DNA of 47,963 nucleotides from a virus: positions 1 to 47,963 of the IMG/VR virus record IMGVR_UViG_3300033999_000220; one strand, given 5' to 3'. The translations under genes and the position numbers were made by a program. Positions 38,262 through 46,744 of the stretch are shown in pieces. Numbering within the stretch: position 1 is the stretch's first letter; the number at the start of each line of letters is the position of its first letter. The notes beneath the pieces are model-generated. The model had not been told where the DNA came from, searched no databases, and saw only the letters and a program-made list of their open reading frames with translations.

Positions 38262-38942
38262 TTAGATATTAGTGTCCCAATTAACGGATTTAATTTGCTC
38301 GATAGCCGCTTCGAGAGATCCTGCGTTTTCAACTGTAATACTTTCAAGATAATCATTCAACATGCGCTCGTGGGCGAACAATGACTCTACAAAATTATGC
38401 ACAGCAAGACTCATTGATAATATCTCTTCAGCTGTTATATCTTCAAAGCCATTGGCATATTTCCAATGGATCGTATCTGGTAATTGTGAGGTAAGTTGCT
38501 GTATATCAATTGGCAAAGAAGACTCCAAAACTTTCGCCAATGAACTTAATGCTGTACTCATAATCATTGCTTTGCTTCTGTCATCTGTTGCTACTATCTT
38601 GCCATCAAGCTGTAGTCCTGCATTTTCTAACTCATATCGCTTAGCTGCAATTTCTGCCTTTTTCTTTTTTTTAGCTACCTCTAAAACCTCTTCATCAGAT
38701 GCATCGGTAACAAGCACGTCTTCAACTGTAGAGCTTATAATTGTATACTCAGATTTACCTGACAAATGTATTTCAAGAACTTTCTTTTCTCCTGAAATAC
38801 CAGTTAAGACATTGCCTACACCTTCAACAGCTTTGTAGCCATATGGAGTCCAAAATATCGTATAATCTGCGGATTCGCTATAAGGTAACTCGATATTACA
38901 GGCTTCCATGTTATTTTGTGCCGGGAAACTTATTGTTCTCAT
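38262..38942 (-). CDS. DUF4376-type tail fibre-associated protein
   Basis: A 226-residue protein with an AGGAGG site. The C-terminal half is the DUF4376 pattern: KRYELENAGLQLDGKIVATDDRSKAMIMSTAL, then TIHWKYANGFEDITAEEILSMSLAVHNFVESLFAHE. Proteins with this domain are coded beside tail fibres and probably aid fibre assembly. It directly follows the reverse transcriptase gene, so the DGR was inserted between the fibre gene and this one or moved with both. Confidence 0.78.
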   Translation of the reverse strand: MRTISFPAQNNMEACNIELPYSESADYTIFWTPYGYKAVEGVGNVLTGISGEKKVLEIHLSGKSEYTIISSTVEDVLVTDASDEEVLEVAKKKKKAEIAAKRYELENAGLQLDGKIVATDDRSKAMIMSTALSSLAKVLESSLPIDIQQLTSQLPDTIHWKYANGFEDITAEEILSMSLAVHNFVESLFAHERMLNDYLESITVENAGSLEAAIEQIKSVNWDTNI

Positions 38943-38943
38943 A

Positions 38944-39972
38944 TTAATTCCTCCTTAAAACAAGATATTTTAAAGCAGAAACAGTACTACAATATCCATT
39001 ACAGTGTTGCATATAACCTATGAAACTAAATACGCGACTCTTAGCATACTCAAGGTCAACTTCACCTCTTGCATATCTTCTACTGATGCTTTTAAATCGC
39101 TTCTTAGCAGCTTTAACATTCCGTTTGCGTGGTAGTATATGTGTTTTCCATGTCCTATATCCCGCAAAATCAACACCTTGAGATGCAGGATATATGCGTG
39201 TCTTAGGGTTAAGATAAAGCTTCAGCTTTGTTTCAACGAACCACTTTATCTCTGCTAGGATGTCTTTTAAATAATGCTTGGTAGGGCCTAAAAGAATCAT
39301 GTCATCCATATATCTGACGTAGAACTTGACCCTAAGCTTTTCTTTTACAAAATGATCTGCCTCGGAAAGATAATGATTGGCCAATGTTTGGCTTGTCAGC
39401 GCTCCTATTGGTATTCCTCGTCCCGTTACGTTGTTAGTCTCTATGATTGTTTTATACAAAGATAGCACTTCCTTTTCGCGAAAGGTGCGTTTTAAGATAT
39501 CAAGTAATGTTTGGTGATGTATAGATTGAAAGTATTTGGATATATCTACTTGCAAAACATATACTCGCCCCCACATACACCATGCCCTATATAGAAAATC
39601 TTTTGTTCTGGACACACACCTGTGAACTCCTTTCCCGCGTCGGCAAGCATAAGAATCGTAAATCCACTTTCGCTCCATGAATGGCTGAGTTATGCCAATG
39701 AATGCGTGATGCACTACTCTGTCGCAAAATGCAGGTGCCTGAATTAACCTTCTTTTAAGCGTATCTACTTTGATAAACTCCCTAAACGGCGAAGGTCTCC
39801 ATCTTCCAGCTATTAGGTTGTCTTGTATTTTAAAGATGTTCTCCTCAAGACGATCTGAGAAACGCAGAACCTCAAGCTGATATCGCTTGCCTTTTCTAGC
39901 TTCGTTAAATCCCCTTAAAAGATTTTCAAAGGAAACAATCTGTGTCCATAAATCACCGTAACTTTTAGGCAT
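38944..39972 (-). CDS. DGR reverse transcriptase
   Basis: A 342-residue reverse transcriptase of the diversity-generating retroelement type. Motifs in order: RLIQAPAFCDRVVHHAF, VDISKYFQSI (catalytic Asp about 143), RGIPIGALTSQTLANHYL (the 'IGxxTSQ' motif typical of DGR enzymes), YVRYMDDMILLG (YMDD at 221-224) and LNPKTRIYPASQGVDFAGYRTW. I start at the ATG at 39972, which has GGAGG at the right distance. With Avd it copies the template repeat with errors at adenines. Confidence 0.95.
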   Translation of the reverse strand: MPKSYGDLWTQIVSFENLLRGFNEARKGKRYQLEVLRFSDRLEENIFKIQDNLIAGRWRPSPFREFIKVDTLKRRLIQAPAFCDRVVHHAFIGITQPFMERKWIYDSYACRRGKGVHRCVSRTKDFLYRAWCMWGRVYVLQVDISKYFQSIHHQTLLDILKRTFREKEVLSLYKTIIETNNVTGRGIPIGALTSQTLANHYLSEADHFVKEKLRVKFYVRYMDDMILLGPTKHYLKDILAEIKWFVETKLKLYLNPKTRIYPASQGVDFAGYRTWKTHILPRKRNVKAAKKRFKSISRRYARGEVDLEYAKSRVFSFIGYMQHCNGYCSTVSALKYLVLRRN

Positions 39973-39992
39973 ATAATCCTCCATTCAAAATC

Positions 39993-40029
39993 GTAAGGCC
40001 GCTTTCAGAATACCTACTTGCGGCCTTAC
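39993..40029 (-). ncRNA. Hairpin in the DGR spacer between template repeat and RT gene
   Basis: GTAAGGCCGC and GCGGCCTTAC form a perfect 10-bp stem with a 17-base loop. It lies between the template repeat and the RT start, where the DGR RNA of the Bordetella phage carries sequence needed for priming. A role in the template RNA is inferred. Confidence 0.6.
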
Positions 40030-40133
40030 TTCTTTTGATATTTCGCCAATTTTACTGGCGTGGACACCGTTTCCCAAAGGAAAAGGCACTGACGAAATGC
40101 CCTTGAGCGATTTCGCTTCTGGCCGCAATTTCC

Positions 40134-40238
40134 CCTTTGCGAGGCGCCCGCCGATATTCGTGTTCGAGTTCGAGGAAGGATTGTTCAAATTCAACCTGAA
40201 CAACCCGTAGTTCGAGCCGTTATTCCAGCTGCCGCCAT
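40134..40238 (-). repeat. DGR template repeat (TR)
   Basis: This 105-bp stretch matches the fibre's variable repeat at 40669-40773 (offset 535) except at about nine sites. On the minus strand eight of the nine TR bases that differ are adenine, and its would-be codons are rich in AAC/AAT, as in known TRs. It lies outside any gene, between avd and the RT gene. Confidence 0.95.
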
Positions 40239-40262
40239 AGAAACGATGCCCAAATCTTAAGG

Positions 40263-40649
40263 TTATCGAGAGGCTTTTAAAGCCTTTATTAAGCCTCCAA
40301 CCATCTTCCCTATCTCATTAATTTTTCGTAACCAAACCTCGTATTTATGAACATTTATATACTTAGACTCGTAACTTTCCGCTATAAGTTCACGAAGCAG
40401 GTCAAGCTCTACGTCAATGTCCTCAAGTGTGGTTTTCTTGTAGTATCTCTTTTTACAGCGACTTATCAAGCGCTGGATATTTCTCGTTGTCATGCGAATA
40501 TCCTGACAAATAGAGTGCCTTTCTGTACGAGGAAACTGTAAAAGCGCAGCACGTTCATAAGCCGCAAGCTGCCTGAGCTTATCTTGAATGATCAACGGCC
40601 CATATTTCGAGCTTGCCTCCGCTGTCGCTCCGGCATCAGAATCCAGCAT
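40263..40649 (-). CDS. avd: DGR accessory protein Avd
   Basis: A 128-residue, all-helical, basic protein between the fibre gene and the template repeat. Helices such as GPLIIQDKLRQLAAYERAALLQFP, HSICQDIRMTTRNIQRLISRCKKRYYKKTTLEDIDVELDLLRELIAESYESKYI, and KINEIGKMVGGLIKAL match the four-helix bundle of Avd, which forms a pentamer and binds the RT. I start at the ATG at 40649 (GGGGTG upstream); the frame's upstream part only crosses the variable repeat. Confidence 0.9.
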   Translation of the reverse strand: MLDSDAGATAEASSKYGPLIIQDKLRQLAAYERAALLQFPRTERHSICQDIRMTTRNIQRLISRCKKRYYKKTTLEDIDVELDLLRELIAESYESKYINVHKYEVWLRKINEIGKMVGGLIKALKASR

Positions 40650-40663
40650 ATCAGCACCCCAGA

Positions 40664-41896
40664 TTACACCTTTGCGAGGCGCCCGCCGATAGTCGTGTGC
40701 GAGTCCGAGGAAGGATCGTTCAAATTCAACCTGAACAACCCGTAGTACGAGCCGTAATGCCAGACGCCGCCATGATAGCAAACTTTAGTCGTGCCATCTT
40801 TTACAATAGAAAAGTAATCGCTCCATGACCCTTGCCCCATAGATGGTGTGGTGGTTGATGGAATAAATAGCGCTTTTAGATCAAACCCACTTCCTGCCGT
40901 ATCTGCCATGTTAACTACCCATCCGCTATTTGGTAGGGTAACTCCTGTGTTAACCCATGACTGCGACCCATTTTTGTTCCATATCCAAAGTACACCGTCT
41001 CTGTTTTCTATGCCCTGCACCATGCACCATACATTCCCCCATAGTTCGTGTATTGCACGCCATATGGCGTTGGTATATCCTGTGTTCATGGCAGAACCAC
41101 CTGACGGGCAATCGCAGTTCCCTCGCCCTAGTATGGTCTGAGAATCGGGTGCCCCCATCTCCACTAAAGCTAAGTATTGGATTGCTGCTATTTGATATAT
41201 ATCGATTAGCCTGAACCCTGTAACCCCTCCAGTGTTTCTTGCAGAGCATCTGGATACCATCGTGGGAAAGTCTATGCTCACTAAAGGGGGTTTATTGTTC
41301 CAGCTGGCAGCTTTTGACGTACCGTCTGCAACTGCTTCATATGCCCCCACCCAGAAGTTATCAATCTCGGCACCTACGTTATTCAAAAATGCAGGATGCA
41401 CCTCAGATCCGTTGAATGCCGTTTTATTAATAAACCATGCCTTTTTACCTGCGTAAGGCCCTGACGCAAGAGTCAGCCTGGCATAGTGGAATTTGTCGAT
41501 ATTAACCATGGCCTGATTATCTATAGAGGATACATTGATCTGGTATTCGGGCCTTGAAGAAAAATATCCAGATGGTACGGCTATCGGATCCCCCGCCAGA
41601 TTTACCCTGTCCCAGACGCCTGCTCCTCCTCCGCCCTGGACTAACACAACGCCGACAGGCTCGGTCAGCGTCGGCGTCCGCCTTGGCCCCGAATATATAA
41701 GGCTTCCCTCTATGTTAACGTCCTTTTCGGTCACAAATGCAGGTAAATTGGCAAAAGCGGTAGATCCGTCGCCGCCTTTATATTTATTGGACGTCATGTC
41801 ATAGCCCAATTCACCCTTATCGAGAGGTTGTATTTCTGCATTCCATTCATCGGTCACGCCTCTCTTGACCGTGATAATTCTGGTTTCATCTGCCAT
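40664..41896 (-). CDS. Variable tail fibre / receptor-binding protein (DGR target)
   Basis: A 410-residue fibre tip. Residues about 1-60 look like the Mtd-type N-terminal knob (WNAEIQPLDKGELGYDMTSNKYKGGDGSTAFANLPAF). The C-terminal 240 residues have a formylglycine/C-type-lectin-like fold (GFRLIDIYQIAAIQYLALVEMG, then WNKNGSQSWVNTG) ending in the diversified stretch with HYGSYYGLFRLNLNDPSSDSHTTIGG. The variable part codes the receptor-binding surface. The gene follows the collar fibre gene and ends just before avd. Confidence 0.93.
   Translation of the reverse strand: MADETRIITVKRGVTDEWNAEIQPLDKGELGYDMTSNKYKGGDGSTAFANLPAFVTEKDVNIEGSLIYSGPRRTPTLTEPVGVVLVQGGGGAGVWDRVNLAGDPIAVPSGYFSSRPEYQINVSSIDNQAMVNIDKFHYARLTLASGPYAGKKAWFINKTAFNGSEVHPAFLNNVGAEIDNFWVGAYEAVADGTSKAASWNNKPPLVSIDFPTMVSRCSARNTGGVTGFRLIDIYQIAAIQYLALVEMGAPDSQTILGRGNCDCPSGGSAMNTGYTNAIWRAIHELWGNVWCMVQGIENRDGVLWIWNKNGSQSWVNTGVTLPNSGWVVNMADTAGSGFDLKALFIPSTTTPSMGQGSWSDYFSIVKDGTTKVCYHGGVWHYGSYYGLFRLNLNDPSSDSHTTIGGRLAKV
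40669..40773 (-). repeat. DGR variable repeat (VR)
   Basis: The last 105 bases of the fibre gene, up to its stop. Compared with the TR, the VR has changes that alter Asn codons to His, Tyr, Asp and Thr at several positions. The unchanged GC-rich end (GGCGGGCGCCTCGCAAAG) is a likely start point for mutagenic homing. Confidence 0.95.
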
Positions 41897-41908
41897 CTTA
41901 ATCCCTCC

Positions 41909-42727
41909 TTATAACGTTTGCGGATCTCCTCCGTATATTCTGCCGTCGTATTGGTCAATCGGGAGCAACGGGGTACCTCCATACAGCCTGCCGTCGTACT
42001 GGTCAAGCGATAATGCTGGATTGCCTCCGTACAGACGCTCTGACTTGATCATCACGCGATGCATCGGCAAAAATCCGATGGTTTTAGATTCAGGATTCCA
42101 TGTAATAAACAACGGATCGGTACCTTGCGCGCTGCGGAATAGCGTCTTTAGAGATTCTGCCACTGTTGCGGGGCGCAGTTTTTTTTCTTCTGCCGAAAAT
42201 GTCCAGAAGCCATTGGCTGGAAGGTAAGGAGCAAAAAGTTTATCCAGTTCTTCCGCAAGGCGCGGGAATGTCACGAACCCAAGGTTATCGCCAATAATAG
42301 CAGTTACGTTTTCAGCCTGATCCACGACAGTGATAAGCGTAAAAATAATGTTTACTGCATGAGGCCCGCCGCCTGCAGGTATGTAATCGGGTTCATCCCC
42401 GGCATTGCTGTAGGCATATAAGACTTCATTGCCATCCGTGTTAAGCGCGAAAAGCCCTATTTCCCTAAACCAATAGCCTGTCTCCAGATTTTGGTTACTG
42501 AGTATGCACTCTATTTCCGCCATCCCGTCTCCCGTGATAGTATTGCTGTTTATGGGTAAGTCAGTTATCCAGTTGACAATATCGGTCATGTCTGCGATTG
42601 AAGCTTCAGGATCTAAAATCCCATCTCCTGCTTTGACGCGCGTGAAAATGATAGGCACACCAGTTTGCCCTGCTGCAAGTATATTCCTGCCAGCCTTGGT
42701 CAATGTCATTGCCTTAAAGTTTGCCAC
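41909..42727 (-). CDS. Tail collar fibre protein (P2 gpH-type N-terminus)
   Basis: A 272-residue protein started at GTG (42727) after AGGGGG. The first 150 residues are the phage tail-collar fibre domain: FKAMTLTKAGRNILAAGQTGVPIIFTRVKAGDG, then TGYWFREIGLFALNTDGNEVLYAYSNAGDEPDYIP. It ends in three tandem repeats of a 14-residue unit such as LYGGTPLLPIDQYDGR. It probably joins the baseplate to the variable fibre coded next. Confidence 0.87.
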   Translation of the reverse strand: MANFKAMTLTKAGRNILAAGQTGVPIIFTRVKAGDGILDPEASIADMTDIVNWITDLPINSNTITGDGMAEIECILSNQNLETGYWFREIGLFALNTDGNEVLYAYSNAGDEPDYIPAGGGPHAVNIIFTLITVVDQAENVTAIIGDNLGFVTFPRLAEELDKLFAPYLPANGFWTFSAEEKKLRPATVAESLKTLFRSAQGTDPLFITWNPESKTIGFLPMHRVMIKSERLYGGNPALSLDQYDGRLYGGTPLLPIDQYDGRIYGGDPQTL

Positions 42728-42741
42728 TAAAACACCCCCTT

Positions 42742-43383
42742 TCAACGCAATGTCGTTAATATCACGGTTCCTAACTTTCCTGTCCCAGTCCCGTAATACA
42801 GTTTTATGTTGTCGGCAACAGGTAAGCGCATTGTAAGTGATACCATCCCTTTTGCCAGTTCAGGCATCCCGTAATGGAGAGTTAGCCGCAGCGGCCTTGA
42901 TATTGTTATCTCGTCAAGCCAGCTGCGAACGTTCTTTGCACTGTCGAGGGCTTTAAAAAAACGTTTCCATGCAGCATCATCAATTAAGCGCCCTTCTGTA
43001 AGTATTGAAAAATGGTATGGCTCTCCACCGTAATCAAACCATTCGGTTATTTCTGCGTAGCCAAACGCATCATTACAAACTTGCTTGACCGCCCAAGGTG
43101 TTCCTTTCCTGCGATGTACAAGAATTGAAGATCTTACCAAGTTTCTTTTAGACTCTAAACTTAACGCAGGGTCGTAAAAATCGACATGGAACTGCCATGC
43201 CAGCAGATCTATTGCCTCCTCCGACAGTTCATCTATCCGCGATAAGATCAAAGCTTCAAAAATAGAGGAAGAAACAGCTTGCAGCTCGCCATTTAGAGCT
43301 TTTGCTGCAAATGCTACTTTCTCATCGCCTAAAATGGAGTCAGGCAGTATGTCTTCAAGGAGTACGGAATAAAGGTCATGCAT
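42742..43383 (-). CDS. Baseplate protein I (P2 gpI family)
   Basis: A 213-residue protein with the gpI pattern: SLYSVLLEDILPDSI-like start (YSVLLEDILPDSILGDEKVAF), ALILSRIDELSEEAIDLLAWQFHVDFYD, SKRNLVRSSILVHRRKGTPWAVKQVCNDAFGYAEITEWFDYGG, then a RLTLHYGMPE end. It links baseplate and fibres. It overlaps the J gene by 8 bases. Confidence 0.92.
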   Translation of the reverse strand: MHDLYSVLLEDILPDSILGDEKVAFAAKALNGELQAVSSSIFEALILSRIDELSEEAIDLLAWQFHVDFYDPALSLESKRNLVRSSILVHRRKGTPWAVKQVCNDAFGYAEITEWFDYGGEPYHFSILTEGRLIDDAAWKRFFKALDSAKNVRSWLDEITISRPLRLTLHYGMPELAKGMVSLTMRLPVADNIKLYYGTGTGKLGTVILTTLR

Positions 43384-44494
43384 CTTCTATACCCCCAAAA
43401 GTGACGGAAACAGATCCAGCTATTGCTACCTCGCCTGGCGTAAGCACAGTAAACGATGGAGACACAACATCGACCCTTTTGGCCCCGGATGCTATTATTC
43501 CTGATATCAGAACAGATGGGTTGATATCTCGTCCAAGTGCTGATTTTTGCCACGATATCCAATTATTTACAGCCTTACTGACGTCTGCGGATATTTGTGA
43601 CGCTTCAACTGTTTTATCGCTTGCAAGCCACCATATAACGTCAACATCATATTCCACTACAGTTGGGGCAAGGGCAGATACATGATCGGTTAAAGGCCTC
43701 ACTTTTTCGTCCGATACGGTCTCAAGCACAACATCCAATATCTCCTGCGATGGAATGCCACCGTCTTTAAGCAGTACATAGATTTCGACCTCCCCCGGAT
43801 TTGGCGAAACAACCGTAACGTCGACGATATCCTGATGGGCAGACCTGGCCCAAAAGCTGTATGCGCCTGACGGTCCCGCAACCGAAAAGCTCCCCGGCGC
43901 TATTCTAATGCGCTCACGGAAATTATCGTCTGTCTCTGCGTCAGATCCTCCCGATGATTCAGTTATATTAACTGCTCTCTGAACCCATGGGAGAGGATCA
44001 ACCAACCTGTTAATTTGCCCCGGCAAATAGCCGTTGCCTATCTCGCCATCTTGGAGGCATTTAGCTATTACATCCGCTTGAGTGCTGCCTGTCGGTACAG
44101 TTATAGCGGCGATTGTCGCAAAGAAGAGTTTGCCGTCTGGCGTTACTCTAGTCCCCGCCGGGATAATCACTTCTCCTTGTTGTGGCGCTGACAGTATAAA
44201 TCTCAAGGTCGTCATGGCAGGATAGGGTGGAAGCCTTGAAACACCCAATAGCGCCCCCAAATGGTCTAAGTAGCCATTGCTTGAGAAAGCTAATAAATTT
44301 TGTTTCGCTGCGAAATCGATCATTGATCTTTGTTGCACGATAATCGATGCAATGCCAAGCAAAAAAAGCCTTACAGGGTCACCGGGCGCCAGCGTCCTGC
44401 CGGCAAGGCTTTCATAAGTCGAAATAATTTCGCTTTCTATAAGTTTTGGATCCTTTTCTGCAAATGTAATATCAGGCAGTGAGCTAAGTTGCAT
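43376..44494 (-). CDS. Baseplate wedge protein J (P2 gpJ family)
   Basis: A 372-residue J protein. Hallmarks are the start PDITFAEKDPKLIESEIISTYESLAGRTLAPGDPVRLFLLGIASIIVQQRSMIDFAAKQNLLAFSSNGYLDHLGALLGVSRLP, then TDDNFRERIRIAPGSFSVAGPSGAYSFWARSAHQDIVDV. It forms the edge of the baseplate hexagon. It overlaps W (10 bases) and I. Confidence 0.95.
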   Translation of the reverse strand: MQLSSLPDITFAEKDPKLIESEIISTYESLAGRTLAPGDPVRLFLLGIASIIVQQRSMIDFAAKQNLLAFSSNGYLDHLGALLGVSRLPPYPAMTTLRFILSAPQQGEVIIPAGTRVTPDGKLFFATIAAITVPTGSTQADVIAKCLQDGEIGNGYLPGQINRLVDPLPWVQRAVNITESSGGSDAETDDNFRERIRIAPGSFSVAGPSGAYSFWARSAHQDIVDVTVVSPNPGEVEIYVLLKDGGIPSQEILDVVLETVSDEKVRPLTDHVSALAPTVVEYDVDVIWWLASDKTVEASQISADVSKAVNNWISWQKSALGRDINPSVLISGIIASGAKRVDVVSPSFTVLTPGEVAIAGSVSVTFGGIEDA

Positions 44495-44801
44495 TTATCT
44501 CCAACCTCACTTTCGGCCTTAATATGCCGTCCATACCGTCGCCTTCATATTTCACCTCAACCACTCTTGCGCGAGGCTCCCACCTGCGTATTGCCCCCAC
44601 GATCTCGGCGCTTAATTTAGCCTGTGCGACAGGCATGGGATCATCCAGCATAGTGGCAGATATGCCGAATTCCCTATCTAGCGGGACGGAATATTTCACG
44701 GTAGTGAGGATCGTCTTAACGTTCTGCAAAACTTCTTCTTCAATCGTGTCAGGTGAGAAGTTTATCTTGCTTACATCGCTTATCAAACTTATTTCATACA
44801 T
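44484..44801 (-). CDS. Baseplate wedge protein W (gp25-like)
   Basis: A 105-residue gp25/W protein: EISLISDVSKINFSPDTIEEEVLQNVKTILTTVKYSVPLDREFGI, then MPVAQAKLSAEIVGAIRRWEPRARVVEVKYE. The core 'REFG' and 'WEPR' segments are the family's best marks. GAGGAG lies ten bases before the ATG at 44801. It completes the wedge with J and I. Confidence 0.92.
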   Translation of the reverse strand: MYEISLISDVSKINFSPDTIEEEVLQNVKTILTTVKYSVPLDREFGISATMLDDPMPVAQAKLSAEIVGAIRRWEPRARVVEVKYEGDGMDGILRPKVRLEINAT

Positions 44802-44802
44802 G

Positions 44803-45210
44803 TCACACATACTCCTCTAGCTCAATATTCACTTCTGCCACCAGTACATTCCCCCTGTTATCTATCTGTTTATGTTCCCTCCTGAAATTCTTTATTGCCC
44901 AAAGATTTTCTCCATAGCTTTTCCCGCCGATCACCAGCGACACAGGACTGCCTGAACGCTGGACCAGCCTTAGTTTTTCTATCTCGGCCATGGGGTTAAT
45001 GCCCAAAGCCACATCAAAACGCATCGTAAATGTTATCGTATCCAAATCCGGCCCCAAGAACTCGGTCTTAGGCTTCTGCAGATGGATCTCGTGTTTCCCT
45101 GTTCTGATTGAGGAAGTTTGCTCGAAATTATCAAACGTAAGGACCTTGTCGCTTGATACAGAAAAAACAATTATGTTATTCAGCTTTTCATCGCCTATTG
45201 CTCCAATCAT
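44803..45210 (-). CDS. Tail protein U-like (P2 gpU family)
   Basis: A 135-residue protein that begins MIGAIGDEKLNNIIVFSVSSDKVLTFDNFEQTSSI and has PMAEIEKLRLVQRSGSPVSLVIGGKSYGENLWAIKNFRREHKQI, the gpU pattern. GGAGGTGG precedes the ATG at 45210. U-type proteins act at the tail end during assembly. In P2 the gene lies near the tape measure and X, as here. Confidence 0.85.
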   Translation of the reverse strand: MIGAIGDEKLNNIIVFSVSSDKVLTFDNFEQTSSIRTGKHEIHLQKPKTEFLGPDLDTITFTMRFDVALGINPMAEIEKLRLVQRSGSPVSLVIGGKSYGENLWAIKNFRREHKQIDNRGNVLVAEVNIELEEYV

Positions 45211-45223
45211 ATATAACCACCTC

Positions 45224-45730
45224 CTATTGCGGAGGATCTGTCGGGCCGCCGCTGTCATTCTCGGGATGTACGTGATTTTTGAGGCTTATCCCGTCGGCAA
45301 TCACGTCTCCGGTGACGTTGACATTCCCGGTTGCAGCTATATTGACAGGACCATTCACATTTATGTTCACGACTCCTGACGGCACATCAACTGTTAACAA
45401 GTGCTGTGCTCTGTCATATTCGATATATGTCCCATCGTCGAAAAGCATGGCTCGCTTGTCGTTGGTTTTAAGATCCGGTTCGTTGTTTGCCGAATATAAA
45501 GATCCTAAAACAAACCCGCTTGCGTTGCCCGTTGGCAAAAAGGCACACAAAACATATTCGCCAACGTCTGGCATCCAATAAGCTCTATTTTTTAGTGTTT
45601 GCGTTTGAAGCACCGAAAGCTCGTAGGAAACTAAATTGTGTGCTTCAAAGACCACTCGTGCTGTTGCCTTTTCGGGGTATACAGCAGATATCTTACCCAC
45701 ACGCAAAACGCCTTTTATGTTGTCCATCAA
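45224..45730 (-). CDS. Baseplate spike protein V
   Basis: A 168-residue gpV/gp45-like central spike. The N-terminal OB-type part (GVLRVGKISAVYPEKATARVVF, then YWMPDVGEYVLCAFLPTGNASGFVLGSLYS) is followed by a beta-prism (NINVNGPVNIAATGNVNVTGDVIADG) and a short tip with HVHPENDSGG, whose His residues likely hold the iron or zinc at the point. It pierces the outer membrane of the cell. Confidence 0.92.
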   Translation of the reverse strand: MMDNIKGVLRVGKISAVYPEKATARVVFEAHNLVSYELSVLQTQTLKNRAYWMPDVGEYVLCAFLPTGNASGFVLGSLYSANNEPDLKTNDKRAMLFDDGTYIEYDRAQHLLTVDVPSGVVNINVNGPVNIAATGNVNVTGDVIADGISLKNHVHPENDSGGPTDPPQ

Positions 45731-46743
45731 TATCCCTCCAGCGTCCTGCGCAGCTCCAGCTTTGTTTCATAGGCAGGCCCTGAATGCGTTGCGCTCTCAA
45801 CTGCATATTTGCCGTCGAACTTGCCAAACCCCGCCAGAGAAACGTTAATCCCGGCGACAAGCATGGGATTGCCAAATAGAGTCATGTTTGCAGTGTTTTC
45901 AGATGCATTGGCCTTGCGCAGCTTTCTTTTGCACAGCTTTTCCGCTTCGGCTATACTGCTTACCCTTTCATTTATGACGAGGGTCTTCTTGGTCGGCGGA
46001 GTGTTTGGCGGAGCAAAGGTATATGTTATCGGTTCTTCCAACGCAGTTGATTGATATTCGACCCTCGCGGCAGAATATATCTTTCGCATAGAAGACGAAA
46101 AGGAATAGGAGATGATGTCGGATGTGCCTTTTGTTATCGTAGCTATGCTAGGGGCTGCATCGTATTTCTCGTCATCCAAAATTATGATTTTATCGCTTGA
46201 TACCTTTAGCCTTAGTGCAGCCTTATCACACAAATCCTGAAGAAATGGTAAATCAGCCTCTTCCGACTGCTCTATTCTGTCGTATTCAGGGTCATAATCG
46301 CTGTCGAACATAAGCTCAAGCTGTGCATCAGCCGCTATGTCGCCGGCAATGGCAGACAGCGTGGTATCTTCCCATGCTCTCGTCTTTGTCTCGTCTACGA
46401 GCGAAGACCTCACCGGTACGGACACGCCTTTCAACGTCATGATGTCCGGCGGTCCATCATAGGCTATTTCATCTATTTCAAAGGAACCTAACGGCAAAAT
46501 GCGTGTGGTATTCGGGCTGTCCCAGTCATAGACAATCAATGATGCCGTCAGTCTGGCGCCTTTCTGTGGATACCAACTTGTACGCCATAATCCTTTCTTG
46601 TCGTCCAATACAACCTGTAAATCGTCTGCCTTTTGATCCGAGTTGTCTTGGTATGAAAAACTTATAAGATAATCCTGAAGATCGGCAGTTATATTCACAT
46701 TGTTATATGTCAGCGATAAAGTCGCACGCCTTAACTTACCCAC
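45727..46743 (-). CDS. Tail hub protein D (P2 late control D family)
   Basis: A 338-residue hub protein started at GTG 46743. It has ITADLQDYLISFSYQDNSDQKADDLQVVLDDKKGLWRT, then QSEEADLPFLQDLCDKAALRLKVSSDKIIILDDEKYD, then KRKLRKANASENTANMTLFGNPMLVAGINVSLAGFGKFDGKYAVESATHS, the gpD pattern. It caps the tube and holds the spike. It follows X directly, as in P2. Confidence 0.93.
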   Translation of the reverse strand: MGKLRRATLSLTYNNVNITADLQDYLISFSYQDNSDQKADDLQVVLDDKKGLWRTSWYPQKGARLTASLIVYDWDSPNTTRILPLGSFEIDEIAYDGPPDIMTLKGVSVPVRSSLVDETKTRAWEDTTLSAIAGDIAADAQLELMFDSDYDPEYDRIEQSEEADLPFLQDLCDKAALRLKVSSDKIIILDDEKYDAAPSIATITKGTSDIISYSFSSSMRKIYSAARVEYQSTALEEPITYTFAPPNTPPTKKTLVINERVSSIAEAEKLCKRKLRKANASENTANMTLFGNPMLVAGINVSLAGFGKFDGKYAVESATHSGPAYETKLELRRTLEGY

Positions 46744-46744
46744 G

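Noticed and set aside
39985-40203. A 72-codon minus-strand frame ending in the RT leader
   Set aside because: It is the translation of the DGR template repeat and spacer, with no ribosome site. The likeness to the fibre end comes from the TR/VR relation.
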